This document shows positions 34,610 to 46,068 of a stretch of DNA of 64,000 bases, piece by piece. Numbering within the stretch: position 1 is the stretch's first letter; every line of letters begins with the position of its first letter. This DNA comes from Dryococelus australis. Taxonomy: Eukaryota > Arthropoda > Insecta > Phasmatodea > Phasmatidae. The stretch is from the NCBI GenBank assembly GCA_029891345.1, contig CM056993.1:109545800-109609799 (forward strand), given 5' to 3'. A program made the translations under genes and the position numbers. The notes under the pieces are model-generated. The model made no database searches. It was given only the letters and a program-made list of their open reading frames with translations, and was not told where the DNA came from.

Positions 34610-36110
34610 TGCTGTCACATGGAAGGGCATCCTTGAGCTTTTAGTAATGTAAGCTTATTTGACTTACGCCTCGATTAACAGAGCCTACTTTCAAAAGATG
34701 TGCATGCAGGCGCACGTGGTTTTCTCTGCACTTTGCACTTACACCTTGTAGCATTAGCTCACGACACGAGTGCTATAATCGGCACCATGGCCGCACTCAT
34801 GGACTGACATATCTGGCTGGACCGATGCATCGCACTACCTTACCAGTGTGCACGAGCGCACAGTAGAGTGCTTGTTGCTGCAGAGGCCGCTTGCGATGGC
34901 AGGCAAATGAGCTTGTGGGAAAGCGGATGGCATCAAAACATAAATTATATTTACTTCGAAAAATACTTCATATTACATCACATTTGTAGACATGTTTTTT
35001 AAAACCTAGATAGGTAAGCTACGATGTAGTGATGAATCTGTGATTCCACAGCAGTAATAAATATACTGTTATGTGTGTTTCATTAACCGCCGCATGTGAA
35101 ATGGCATGGCATGGCTGTGTGGTGATCTTTATGCTGGATCTATGTGTGTGCGTGATTTAGAATATTTGATGTACACTATTTATACGTTTTAACTGCGAAC
35201 CATTTTTATGACGAACTTATTGTTTACATTCATGTCTGTTTATTTATCACAACATTGTACCTTATCCCTAGGTGTTTGAAACACAGTAGTGAAACGTGTT
35301 ATGCCACAATCCCAACAAAATACTAAGCCCAGCCCCAATAAATTTCAATAAACTTAATAAACAGTAAGCAGCAATACATAGAAATATTAACAGAATAAAA
35401 ATTACAGTAAGCTTGTTTGTGTACATGTTCACCATTATCTTTAATGTTTGTATGACAAAAAGTAAGCAACACAAATTGTATGCTTGAATTTAATGTTTCG
35501 TTTTCATTGTTGGTTGTTCCTTCGTTTTAATATTTATTCCAACTGAGGCCGTCCTTTTAAAGAAATAACCTAACACATATCAATAACAAAAGGATAAATA
35601 CTACATTTCATTACTCCACAATTGTAACAGTGTTAAACACATCCACGGCACAATATTAACAATCATTACATGTAATGTGCTGTCATGGAAAACAAATATG
35701 TTAATGTAAAATAACCATAAGACCTATCTTCAATTCAGGAATTTTTCAAGTGTCATAAAACTGGCCTAAATAATGTTAGAGGCCTAAACTGTGATTATTC
35801 GTAAGGAATGGTTTTTATAATATGACAGAATTCTTTGAAAAACTGTAAACAGTAAACAACACATTTGACAGGTATAAAAGTAGAAGTCACAATCCAATGT
35901 TTATGTTTAGGTGTAGCGAAAGTATACAAACACATGTACACACACAATGGAATGTAAACATTGATTTTGACAGATGCTACATGGCAGTCACATGGCATTG
36001 TTTGTTTACATTTGGCAGAAGGATATGAAACAGGTCTGCAAACAAATATTTAGCAGGGCTCCGAGAAAGTTTCTTCCAGTGGGGAATCGACTACAGAAAT
36101 GGTAACGGTT
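34610..36110. other. No recognised gene
   Basis: AT-rich DNA with scattered short frames, the longest below 70 codons and without domains. The part near 34690-34920 is GC-richer but not recognised. Confidence 0.5.
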
Positions 36111-36111
36111 A

Positions 36112-37139
36112 TGTGGTGCCTCAGTGGGTAGAGGCGGAATTTGGGGAACTGTTAAACAAATTTGGATGGAAGAAAACTTTTATATAGGATGGTTTTAACC
36201 GGGGAGTCAGGCATTGCTGGTCAATGCTGTGTGTTGTTGGTAGAGCAGTCTCTTACAGGATGATTCTACCGGCGATTAAAGCATAATCCTGGACTGCAGC
36301 TCTTCGTAGAATATTATGTAGAAGTTATTCCATTTGCGTACAGTGCTGTGGCCTGATTGTGTCAGCGCACACATCCTTTATAACTTATGATGCAAACAAA
36401 AGCTCTCCGATTATTTACTGTTGTGTACTGTGCTGTGACTTATACCCTTGTAAAAATACATTAATGAAAAACTTGAAGTAGGGGCTGTTATTATAAGGGC
36501 CAATGTCCTGAAGAGCCCAAAGGTTACAAAATAATTCTGACATGTAATGTTCTCAATGTGTTAGTTACTCATCTGCTAACATGGCTCTCAGGCCAAAACT
36601 GTACATAAACACTTCTGAGCTTAACCTGCTCGTAAGGTTTCACAGTCAAAATTGGCATGAAGCCAAGAATGTATAAAAGTGTAGTTTATGCTTCCCCAGG
36701 CAATGCAAGCAATGGGGATTACAGAGTGGTGTCTTGGGCGGCTAGTTGAAAAACGGTTCCGGAAAGATTAGACTATTGCAATGAACATGATTTAGAAACA
36801 AAAGTTGATGACCTCCCGAGCGCACGAAACCTCAGCTGCAGTAACACGCAACCACACTCCCGAGATGCTCGATGCTGACTATCTGCTCGGCATGGCACGT
36901 CAGAGGGCATTGGCGGGCCGGCAGGTCATGTGGACCTACTTTTACACACATGCTATAAACAAAACAACTCTGTGCTGCTTGACTTGCACTGTAACATACA
37001 CTGTTCTGCTCTCTTTCAATTTGCATAGCACTGCACTGTACTGCAATTATGCGTAGAGTGCATGTGTGTGCTGCGCTGTTGTGTTGTGGTGCAGCTGTCA
37101 AATGGACTTAGAGGGTGCGAGGATGTGGCACACATGAAA
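36112..37139 (-). mobile_element. 3' LTR of the most complete gypsy copy
   Basis: It aligns with 41628-42976 from 'atgtggt' through 'gcattgctgg', 'gtagagcag', 'aatcctggactgcagct' and 'gcaaacaaaagctc' to 'ggacttagagggtgcgagga'. It starts TG at 36112. The right edge is where similarity to the other LTR stops. The integrase frame runs right up to this edge, so either a deletion has removed the integrase tail and possibly a little LTR, or the LTR border was reached precisely. Confidence 0.8.
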
Positions 37140-37140
37140 C

Positions 37141-37735
37141 GCCCCCTTCTCACTGAGTCCATTTGGGGGGGGGGGTACACCACCATCTTCAAATGGTACA
37201 CTCCCACCAGGTGCACTTTTTGCCATTTCCTTACTGTAAACTGGGTGCCGTTGTCCGGTAAGACTTACTTTATGTAGCCCCAGCAAACAAAATACTCCCG
37301 TTCCAGCACCTTCGTGATGTTATTCATGCACACGCCACTGATTGCGTACTCATCTACCCAGCATGAATAATTATCTGTGTCTATGAGAATGAATTTCTTT
37401 CCTCCAGATGTGTGTGGATATGGCCTTATTAAATCCAAACTGACAGTCTCGAAGGGTCGTTTGGGTAGGCGTGGCTTTTGTTGTATTCCGTCTACTCTTC
37501 TTTCTTTAAATCGCTATCACGTCTCACATCTGCATATAAACTCTCGTGCATCCCTCGTCACACATGGCCAATATAAATTCTCCCTGATATTGTGAACGGT
37601 CTTCTCCGTGCCCGGTTGTCCCGCAGTTTGACTCCCATTTGTGTGTGTTAGCACTGCTCTTTGTTCATTTTCTGGCACAAATAACCTCCACTTTGCTGGA
37701 TCGTTCGCAGAGCACATTTCTGACCGACCGTCCAT
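37141..37735 (-). pseudogene. pol: Integrase of the gypsy copy, C-terminus missing
   Basis: The N-terminal zinc-binding part (37517-37735) contains 'GTEKTVHNIRENLYWPCV' and 'FICRC', but one expected His is Gln ('AGQPGTEK'). The catalytic core follows in another frame: 'ETVSLDLIRPYP' has the first Asp, 'VLPDNGTQF' the second and 'NGLSEKG' the Glu. An 11-G homopolymer near 37165-37176 forces a frame change between the last two. About 100 residues expected after the Glu are absent because the 3' LTR follows directly. It would have inserted the cDNA into host DNA. Confidence 0.8.
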
Positions 37736-37741
37736 TATGTG

Positions 37742-38310
37742 CTACTGCACTACAGGCAGTGTCGCACACTTTGCCCTTTGCCTGGTGGTAAATAAACAAC
37801 TGGCTTGCGCCTCCACGGCCTCCTGCCAAACATCACTCACAAGAACATCCTGATAAACTGCACTCAATTGCTTTACATGTATCTCGTGTAAGAGATCTAT
37901 GGCGTCGGGAGACAGGACGTCTCTTACTCTGCATCGTCCATTACGATCGTCCTGATTTTCTTTACTGGGGACATGCTCAACCACTAAGTCATACGATTGG
38001 AGGAGCAGCACCCACCGTGTAAGTATACTTCTTGCTTCCTTCGTGCTATGAAGCCAGACTAGACACCGATTATCTGTGTGTAATACAAACTGCCGGTACT
38101 CCAGGTAGTCTCTGTATTTCTTTACTGCCCAAACTACCATTAGGCACTCACATTTATTTACATCATACTTATTTTCTGTTCCTCGCAGCTTGGCGCTTGT
38201 AAGTCAATTACTTGCCACATGCTGTCATCTGCATATTGGTAAAGCACAGCTCCATGCCCTCCTGACTGGCATCCGTCTGCAGGTAAAATTGACAGCTCAC
38301 ATCATACCTT
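37742..38310 (-). pseudogene. pol: RNase H domain of the gypsy copy
   Basis: The upstream frame has 'FYLQTDASQEG' (the first catalytic Asp). The 37742-38140 frame has 'VVWAVKKYRDYLEYRQFVLH', then TDNRCLVWL with another acidic site, then 'EHVPSKENQDD'. These are standard Ty3/gypsy RNase H landmarks. The tail leads to the linker before integrase. One frameshift lies near 38200. Confidence 0.85.
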
Positions 38311-39457
38311 GCTAGCATGGGACACACGTGGAAATGGTCCTTGATTTCCTGGAATGCCTTCTCTTCCTTCTCTCCCCACACAGATCTGTGCTGCTGTGAA
38401 AGGAGATCCGTTAGAGGTACAGTTACTATGGGAAACCCTCAATAAACTCTCTCAACTAATTTACTAGCCCAAAGAACGTGCATAGTTGTTAGTGGGTTTT
38501 TGGTGCAGGGTAGATCTCAATAACCTGTAGTTGCTCGCTGTTAGGCTTGTTTCTGTCCTCTTGCACTACGTGTCCCAGAAACTCCAGGCTGCTCTTTCAT
38601 AGGTGGCATTTGTTTACAGCACAGGTGAGTCCATTCATGGCGAAGTGTTATAGTACCATGGGCAAGTGGTACAAATTGTCTTCCCAGTTGTTGGACCAGA
38701 CCACGACACTGTCCCAGTAAGGTAGTATGTACTTGCCAATCAGACCATCCAGGAATTTAACCATCATGGACTGAAATGTGTGGGGCGCACATTTCAGTCC
38801 AAACGGCATCGCACAAAACTGGTCCAGCCTTCCCTCGAGTGTGGTAAATGACATCTTTACCCGGTCCTCCTTCTTAACTGGTACCTGCCAGTACCCACTA
38901 TGCAGGTCCAGCGACATCATGACTTTTGCATTCCCCAACGAACTCAACGTGTCTCGCACACTCATATATGGCCATAATGCGCTGCGGGTCACCTGATTAA
39001 TAGGGCAGAAGTCCACACAGAACATCCAGCTGTCATCTTTATTGAGTGCGAGGGTTATCACAGAGTTGTATCGGCTTCTTGTTGGTTCAATGACACAGTT
39101 CACAAGCATTTCTTTCACCTGTTCTCGTATTATCTTTGCTTGTTTCAGTAAGTAACTTCATGTTGCAACATAGATCGGCTCCTCTGGCATCAGCTGGATC
39201 TCGTGTTCTTCAACTGTTGTCCATCTAAGCACATCGTGCTGTGCGAAAACTTCGCACCTTTCATCCAGCAGCCGCTGGAATGCAGCCTGGTGTTGTGGCA
39301 GGATCTCGTGATCGAAGTCGCTTAGCGGGACTTGTGGCAAATTTGATAGGTTCTTCTGATCTATGTTGTATACTGTCCATCGCTCTTTCACGCCAAAGTG
39401 TATCCTACCTGCGCCCAGCTCCACTATGGTGTTTTCTTCTGCACCCATAGCACACAC
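38311..39457 (-). pseudogene. pol: Reverse transcriptase of the gypsy copy
   Basis: From 39457 leftward: the protease-RT linker ('LPQVPLSDFDHEILPQHQAA'), the fingers start and 'NCVIEPTRSRYNSVITLALN' (about 39100). Then come 'SWMFCVDFCPINQVT', 'MMSLDLHSGYWQVPVKKEDR' with the first catalytic Asp, and 'LDQFCAMPFGLKCAPHTFQS'. The active-site box reads 'LPYWDSVVVWS', where Tyr-x-Asp-Asp is expected. The second Asp is Ser, so this copy would be catalytically dead. Frame breaks near 39150 and below 38648. RT thumb sequence occupies about 38311-38640 in broken frames. Confidence 0.85.
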
Positions 39458-39720
39458 AATATCGCATCTTCCCAGAATTTGTCTGATACCTTTACTACTG
39501 TTATGGTTTCCAAGTCACGTACATGCACTACCACCATAGCTTGCCCTTCTACACTGCTACAATGCTGTACTGTTGCTAGGCGTATGACGTGATTGGTGGA
39601 CATAATGTCACTTATGTTTATATAGTGCTGCTTGACGAAATTATGGGAAGCAACCATGTCAATGCGTGCATTGCATGGCCTCCTATTCAGATGGACAAGG
39701 ATGTACATGGATTCCTCCAT
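39424..39720 (-). pseudogene. pol: Aspartic protease of the gypsy copy
   Basis: The frame 'MEESMYILVHLNRRPCNARI' leads to 'DMVASHNFVKQHY'. The position of the canonical Asp-Thr-Gly-Ala active site reads Asp-Met-Val-Ala, so activity is unlikely. A flap-like region and 'DLETITVVKVSDKFWEDAIL' follow, then the RT linker in an overlapping frame. The protease would have matured Gag and Pol. Confidence 0.75.
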
Positions 39721-39849
39721 GTTGCTGCTGACTTACTGGATTATAATTTGTAGTAGGTGTTTTCTCTGGGTGTTCTGTTTTGTTGGTACTGGGGGGGCGT
39801 AGGCGGCATATGGCCTCCTTACCCCCGCTTGCCATTTCCCTGGTTGCTT

Positions 39850-41268
39850 GGCACTGGTTCTTAAAAACCATCCAGATGCGGGTTATTTGAGCAGCGACTA
39901 TGCCAGTGGTATTCTTCAGCCGATCTGCAATAACGGCAGGATGTTTGGGGTTGGTAACCCCCTCCCTCTTTGCTTAAGCTCTTCCCTCACCAAGTCTTGC
40001 ATTATTTCCTCAACTACTGGGGTAATCAACGCAGCGTGCATTTTCTCAGTGGTTGTCAGTTCCTACAGCCCTCTCTCATCGTGGTTCCACACTCGGTTTC
40101 ACTTGTTGTGCATACAGCTCTCACAGTTGAATGTGGTCATTGTTTGCGAACTCGTGTCGCCCTCGTGTAGCACAGATACTGTGGCATGGTTAATGCATGT
40201 TTCTTTCCAATATCACTGCTGCCTTAAATACCTCCTCCACACTGCTATTCAGGAATGGTAATAATGCTGCTCGGTACTTGGGAAGCAGTTTCGGCTACGA
40301 TCTCCAATACCTCTCCTTCTGGTAGTTACAACTGGAATCTGTGTATGTGCTGAACTTTTTGCATGATAAAGGTAGGTAGCTGCTGTTGCTGCCACAGCAG
40401 TTTGGTCTGTGCTTGTAGCGATGTAAACATGCTGCCATACAGGCACTGGAACATGCGTACAAATTCGCTCCAAACTAGGCTGTAAGGGATTTATGGAAGT
40501 GTACCATTTGCCAGCTTCACAAGTCAACTGGTTTTCGACGCAGCTCACCCACTCTTCCTCGAAAACACCGTACCTCATTAACCTTACGGTACATTTCTCC
40601 ACAAAATCTAATGGATCTTCACTTGCTGTTCCTGAAAATGTGGAACTTTTTGGAACATGTGGTACTTTGTTGACATTCGGAAATGTTGATTTTCCTAGGT
40701 TGGTTCCTGCTTAATGACTGGGTCGGGTTTTATTTCTGCTTCTTGCGGCGAATTCGGATTTGTTGTTGGTTCACTGCTATGCATTGGAAACTTCATAGCA
40801 ATTGCTGTTGGAAAAGGTGCAGGTAACATGGCGGACATTGCCGGTGGGAAGATTTTCTGTGGGTAGTAGGTGAGTAAAGGGTTGTAAATATGGCGTGAAA
40901 GGTTGTACTGGTAGTGGGACTGTGATCAGGGTTGGTGCTGGCAGGTTGGAATGCATACTCGTTGCGCTATTGGCAGCCATGTGCGTTTGTGTGACATGTG
41001 ACGTGCCGCTGCTACCTCCTTCCTTGCCATCGCAGCCCTTGTACTCTCGCCCTCCCTGTCTTGTCCCATCTCCACTATGTGCTGAACGCCGTTCCCATTC
41101 TTCCATGCTACTGGTGTTTTGGTTACTTGCCTCCTCGTTTGCTTTCCCGTGTGGCTGTTCTAGTACACTGTATTTCAGTTCCACTACAAATCCGTCCCAA
41201 TAGTATGCTGTAGGTTTAGGTCCTAAAATTGTATTGCGGCTATTACAAACAACCTGCATCCCCGACAT
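39850..41268 (-). pseudogene. gag: Gag of the gypsy copy
   Basis: It starts at 41268 with 'MSGMQVVCNSRNTILGPKPT', and 'VELKYSVLE' follows. A Pro-rich stretch ('TVPLPVQPFTPYLQPF', about 40880) follows a Gly/Ser/Glu-rich linker. The capsid landmark is 'YGVFEEEWVSCVENQLTCEA' (40249-40602 frame). The zinc knuckle at 39889-39937 reads 'CRYCRSAEEYHWHSRC', C-x2-C-x6-H-x4-C. At least two frameshifts lie between 40780 and 40600 and near 40250. Unlike two related copies, I see no PHD-like ORF in its leader. Confidence 0.8.
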
Positions 41269-41606
41269 GGTGCTTGCTTCGACCTCGCTAAAACATTAGT
41301 GATGAAAACTGGTTTGAGACTGTTCACATGTCAGCATAAGCCTGCCGCCCCAATATGGCCGACTCACTGCTCTGCCTCGCCCTTGCAGAAGCAATTGCGA
41401 CTGCCCTGTTGATTTGGCGCACTTTCCCTTCCGCCGACCACTCTGTGCTGCTGTTGGTGTCTCCCAAGGCATGGTGGTGCTGTTGTTGCTCTGTTATTCC
41501 TCCGTTGTTGCAGGTATTCAAAAGAAAACTTTTGTTGGCAGGAAAAATTTTGAGAATGATGGTAAAGTACAATTTGATATTTTGGCAGGTTTCCAGGATT
41601 AGACAA

Positions 41607-41621
41607 CTAAGTTGGGCGCCA
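41607..41621 (-). promoter_or_regulatory. Primer binding site of the gypsy copy
   Basis: On the minus strand it reads TGGCGCCCAACTTAG, starting six bases inside the LTR. TGGCGCCCAAC is a familiar start of tRNA-primed sites in insect gypsy elements. Confidence 0.7.
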
Positions 41622-41627
41622 TTCTAA

Positions 41628-42976
41628 TGTGGTTTAATGTGACTAGAGGCGGAGTTGGAGGAGCGGTTAAAAGAATTTGGAAGGTAGAATAGGTTAATTT
41701 ACAATGGTTTACACGGGGTTCCAGGCATTGCTGGACAATGCCGTGTGTTGTCTGTAGAGCAGACTCTTACATGGTAAATCGGACGACAACCAAAGCGTAA
41801 TCCTGGACTGCAGCTATTCGTAGAATATTCTGTAGAGGTTTTTCCATTTGCATACTCTGCTGTGGCCTGTTTGGGTCAGCACACACACCCTTTGTAATTT
41901 ATGTTGCAAACAAAAGCTCACCGAATATTTACTGTTGTGTATTGCACCGTGAATTATTTAGGCTAGCAACACGCCTCACGTTACTGCACTCGCATGAACA
42001 TACATATACCCTAGTGAAAATACATCTATGAAACACTTGGAATAGGGGTCTTCGTGCTCTTCAGGCATGGGCCCTTATAATAATAAGGGCCCATGCCCTG
42101 AAGAGCACGAAGACCACGAAATAAAGCACACACGAAATGTTCTCAATGTGGCATTTAGTCGTCTGCTACCATGACTCTCAGCCCAACACCTTACATAAAT
42201 ACTTCAGGTGTTGACCTGTCTGTAAGGTTACACAGTCAAAATTGGCAAGAAGCCAAGAAATGGATTAAAACTGCAGTTTACGCTTCCCTAGGCGATGCAA
42301 GCCTTGGGGAAGAGGGAGGTGGTGTCTCGAGTGGCTAGTTGAAAAACGGTTCCGGAAAGATTAGCCTATTGCAATGAACACGATTGAGAAACAAATGTTT
42401 ATGGCCATCCGAGCTGCGGTAACACGCAACCACACTCCCGAGAAGCTCGACGCTGTCTAACTGCTGGTCCTACTTTCACACAGGTGCTACAAACAAAACA
42501 ACTCTGCACTGCTTGCCTTGCGGTGTAACATACATCTAAATATTCTATATTTAACACTGAATACTCTTACCTTGCTACAATTGTATGAATGAGATAGGGA
42601 TGGCACACGTAATAATGATACTTGCAAAAATACTAGAAAACACTTTTTTACTGCATTGCTGATATTCCGGGCAATTCCCTTGCTTGTAATTTCCACACAT
42701 GTGGATATATGTGATTCCAATTAACACACAAATCCCTTATAACATATTTACCTTTATTTAGCAGGTATATTTGCAAAACATATATCCATGCACGCACTAC
42801 AGCGTGCAGCGCTCAGACGTCGCACAGCACTTGTGCCACTTTGGACTGCTTTGCTCTTTTTCCATTTGCGTAGCACTGCTCTTACGAGTAGAGCTCACGT
42901 GTTCGTTGCACCAATGTGTTGCAGTGCGGCTGTCAAACGGACTTAGAGGGCGCGAGAACGTGACACACGTCAAAAC
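41628..42976 (-). mobile_element. 5' LTR of the most complete gypsy copy
   Basis: It pairs with the LTR at 36112-37139 in direct orientation. It is about 320 bp longer, owing to extra sequence around 41955-42090 (including a hairpin) and near 42500-42770. The ends of similarity are TGTGGT at 41628 and 'gacacacgtcaaaac' near 42976. No convincing target-site duplication flanks the pair. The strong divergence of the LTRs, which are identical at insertion, shows that the copy is old. Confidence 0.8.
42047..42115 (+). repeat. Near-perfect hairpin inside one LTR
   Basis: The left arm 'ggtcttcgtgctcttcaggc' plus ATGGGCCCTTAT is the complement of 42084-42115, with one single-base indel and a loop of about five bases. 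The homologous LTR (36475-36530) has only sequence resembling the right arm. Confidence 0.9.
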
Positions 42977-43139
42977 TTACATATATTCTAGCATATTTTA
43001 TCCTTGCTGGTAATACTGAGAGAAACATTTCGAATTTAAAAAATAGTCCTCTTGTGGTGTTCGTGTGTCAATAAAACAATTTATTGAAAAGTTATTCACA
43101 TTTCTGTTCCACTATGGGTTTGGTATTATATTTCATGTG

Positions 43140-43395
43140 TTTTGAACAGTTCACAACAGTTCCGATACTGTAGGTGGATCATTTCATTCGCCGGAACCAT
43201 TCACGAGTTTACAACAGTTCGGAACAAAGAGGGATTCTGTCTCTGGAACTGTTAATTCACCAGAACAGTTCGCGCATTCACAACAGTTCGAGAAGGAGAT
43301 CGATTCCTTCTCCGGGACTGTTCATTCACCGGAACCATTAACGAGTATGTAACAGATACGAAACAGAAGTTCCTTCCGATCGCTGGAATCATCTA
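43140..43395 (+). repeat. 69-bp tandem repeat, about 3.5 units
   Basis: Units start at 43183 ('ttcattcgccggaaccattc'), 43252 and 43321, exactly 69 bp apart. Each contains palindromic GAACAGTTC-type words and 'acaacagttcg'. Copies are about 75 percent similar by eye. The surrounding DNA (42977-43139) holds no gene. Confidence 0.85.
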
Positions 43396-44600
43396 CTCAG
43401 TGTACAAAAATTTTACTCGCAAAAAAAAATCCAAGGCGCAATTTATAATTTTATGTATTTTCTGTACGGAAATGGTCAAATATTATGGCGTTCCGACAGA
43501 ACCCTTCATTTGGCTTGCTCGGATCTATAGTTCCAATTCCTCTCTCCAGAACCGTTCTTTGGAATTGTTCATTACCTGTCACGTGTTCTACGATCACGTA
43601 AGTGACAGTGTTTGTTGTGTTATTTTGAAATGTGTATAGGAGTGTTGGGATGGCATGCTGGGGAGCCACAATAACAATTTATCTCCATACATTCAGCCTC
43701 TGGCCTTAAATTGCTCACGTAATTTTAGTAAGGGACAGGGTGCAGGGTCTTTAAGAACGAGCTTTACGACCACGGCCCACCCCAAGAGTCTTGTGCTAAC
43801 CGGAGCTGATCCTTGAAACTGGTTAACTGGCGCCGTCCGGACATTTAACGCTCTCCCCGAGACACTGCGACAACCTCTAAACGTGTCAAGAGTCTTAGGA
43901 ATTAATCCAATTTAGGCAGTGCTGAATGAATTTGATTGTTGATTATCCTGCAAGATATGTGTTTCTTCTGTATTTGTCGATGCTATGTTATGTTGCGACT
44001 AGTAGGGTAGGGGGATCCTATATACAAAGGTATACCGCCTTTTTTTATTGACCTAATCAATTTGATATCGAATTGATTGATTGGATTAACGTCAGTTTCT
44101 TAACCCGTCCTGTATATTAGTAATGTCAAACAAGAGAGATTCGTGGACAAACAGAAGATATTATAAACGATTGATGGTCAAATACACGACTGTTTAAAAA
44201 TTCAATCAAAACGAACATATCCTGTTGTCATAAAGAAATAAAGTAACGAACTATTTTCCTACAGAGCCCAGCTATCCTGATGTTACAAAGAATGCAACGA
44301 GTTAATCTAATTCAAAACACGTACCAATATATAAATTACACTACTTGGATGACGCTACACATGACAAGTCGCAAAACCAGAGACAAATGAATTAAACGTA
44401 ATACGTCGCGAATGGAGCATAAAATTTATATTACCGAAATATATTTCAAACAGCAGAATAAACGAACACAACTACGTGACTATCCTGGGGTTATAAGGAA
44501 TTTAAAACACGTAGCAATATATAAATTAAACCATACTAGGCTCAATAGCGTACGTTAAATGAATGTAAAACACGTCCGCACAGCTGGGAGGTTGTTGAAG
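43396..44600. other. No assigned gene; a short direct duplication
   Basis: 44263-44340 and 44478-44545 share, in order, 'ctatcctg', 'gttacaaagaat' or 'gttataaggaat', 'aaaacacgta' and 'caatatataaatta', about 215 bp apart. A TGGCGCC word at 43829 is not supported as a primer site. Weak plus-strand coding character appears only from about 44620 on. Confidence 0.4.
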
Positions 44601-44619
44601 GAATGAGTCTAGTCTAGCA

Positions 44620-44770
44620 TTTGCTGCGACTTTAAGCTGCGTGTCGGGAACAACGAGAGAGACTATGTATGTCTGATTCAGGCGGCTGTTGACATTAAAG
44701 TCACTAAAAATTTCCTGTTTACAAATTCACCGTTTTATATTTCGACTGGGAGCTGATTCCAATACTAGAG
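44620..44770 (+). pseudogene. Short coding-like segment, unassigned
   Basis: One frame reads 'CDFKLRVGNNERDYVCLIQA' and continues for about 20 more residues ('FTNSPFYISTG') before a TGA. Composition looks protein-like, but the segment is short and I recognise no family. It precedes, on the same strand, the coding fragments at 45199-46866 and may belong with them. Confidence 0.25.
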
Positions 44771-45198
44771 ACGGTAAAAATTAAGATTTCCACGCTGAAG
44801 AGAAAGTCGCATTCTGAATTATACCTACAACAAAGTTAACGTTAAATGTTTGAAATGAAATTTTAAAAAACTTGCTCCAATGCCAAATTTTAAATTCTTA
44901 ATACAAAATTTTCACTTGCATTGTGTAACGTAGTTTACCGACGCAAATAAATTTCCCTACCGCGAGTCTCGTTATAATTATGACGTAACTTAAGAGGGGG
45001 AAATCACATGATCACGATGTAACTGAAAGATTTTAATTAAACTTCCTCGAAGAAAAAAACTATAAAATTATTTAAAATAAATACTAAGTTACGTTTAAGC
45101 ATAATATAATCCTAACGCACGAGACTTTTTTTTCAACTACGTACAAAGAAATTAAATAACTAAAGATCTACCACTTAAACAGCTCCACTTAAAACGAG

Positions 45199-45496
45199 AT
45201 GTTTCAAATCAAAAATTTTAACATGGACAGAGATTTACCGCATTCCAAGTATGAAATCATTAACTCAAAAACGATGTATCTACAAACTCAGTTTATCGGT
45301 CCGAATAATCTTAACAAAACTACCATCGAAAATCTATCGCAGTACTTACACGTTCAAACTTATTAACGAAGTGATACAAAATAATAAAATTTTAACCAAA
45401 CTCAGTAGCGTACTAGACATACACGCACGTCAGCCACGTCCACCTCGGATCTCAAATATAAAAGGGAATGATTGGAATGAAATTTTAAAAACGTAA
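45199..45496 (+). pseudogene. Unassigned coding fragment 1
   Basis: The ATG frame at 45199 starts 'MFQIKNFNMDRDLPHSKYEI' and runs about 55 codons to 'SQYLHVQTY' and a stop. A second frame takes over at about the same point ('FKLINEVIQNNKILTKLSSV') and runs to 45496. The two together look like one protein of about 100 residues with a single frameshift near 45360. No domain is recognised. Confidence 0.35.
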
Positions 45497-45729
45497 ACGA
45501 ACATAGATAACAAAAAACTTAACCCAATGCCACGTTTTGAATTATTAATACACAATTTCAATTCCCTGGAAAAAAAAATGTTTTTTTCCAAATAAATAAC
45601 ACACTTTCGAAGCATGAGAATACTTGCTGAAAAATTAATTATTTTAATACAAATTCCGTAAATCCCCAGACCACCTTCGGAAATTCAACGCACTTGGTAA
45701 CACAATGGTAGTTGAAATCCCTTGAACTC

Positions 45730-46038
45730 TCGTAGACATTTGCGTCCCACGTAATAAAAATTGTATATTCATTCCTTCCTGAACATTTAAGAGCAGACGA
45801 GGATATCGTGTCTTATCTTCCGTGTGAAGACTGTCCATACGGCATGCCCGCTTTCGTTAATGATAGCAATCAACAACATATGCGGAGGGATTGTATGTCG
45901 CGAAGGTTGAAACAGCAAATAGAAGCTAAGACCATTCCCAATTTACCAATGGACGATTCCGGGTTGACGAAGTTAATTCCGAAGCGACCACTGAGATCTT
46001 GTAAAAATGTTTGGAGATTTTCTGTACATAGTATATAA
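45730..46038 (+). pseudogene. Unassigned coding fragment 2
   Basis: The frame includes 'PEHLRADEDIVSYLPCEDCP', YGMPAFVNDS, 'MRRDCMSRRLKQQIEAKTIP' and ends 'NVWRFSVHSI' at 46038. A CxxCP motif and a Cys later in the segment suggest a metal-binding or disulfide-bonded domain. It looks like the C-terminal part of a larger protein whose upstream part is interrupted. I recognise no family. Confidence 0.4.
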
Positions 46039-46068
46039 CTTGCGAGTGTAAAAAATAAATAACGTAAT

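Noticed and set aside
43829..43843. TGGCGCCGTCCGGAC as a primer binding site of another element
   Set aside because: No LTR is recognisable on its left, and no gag or pol follows on the right.
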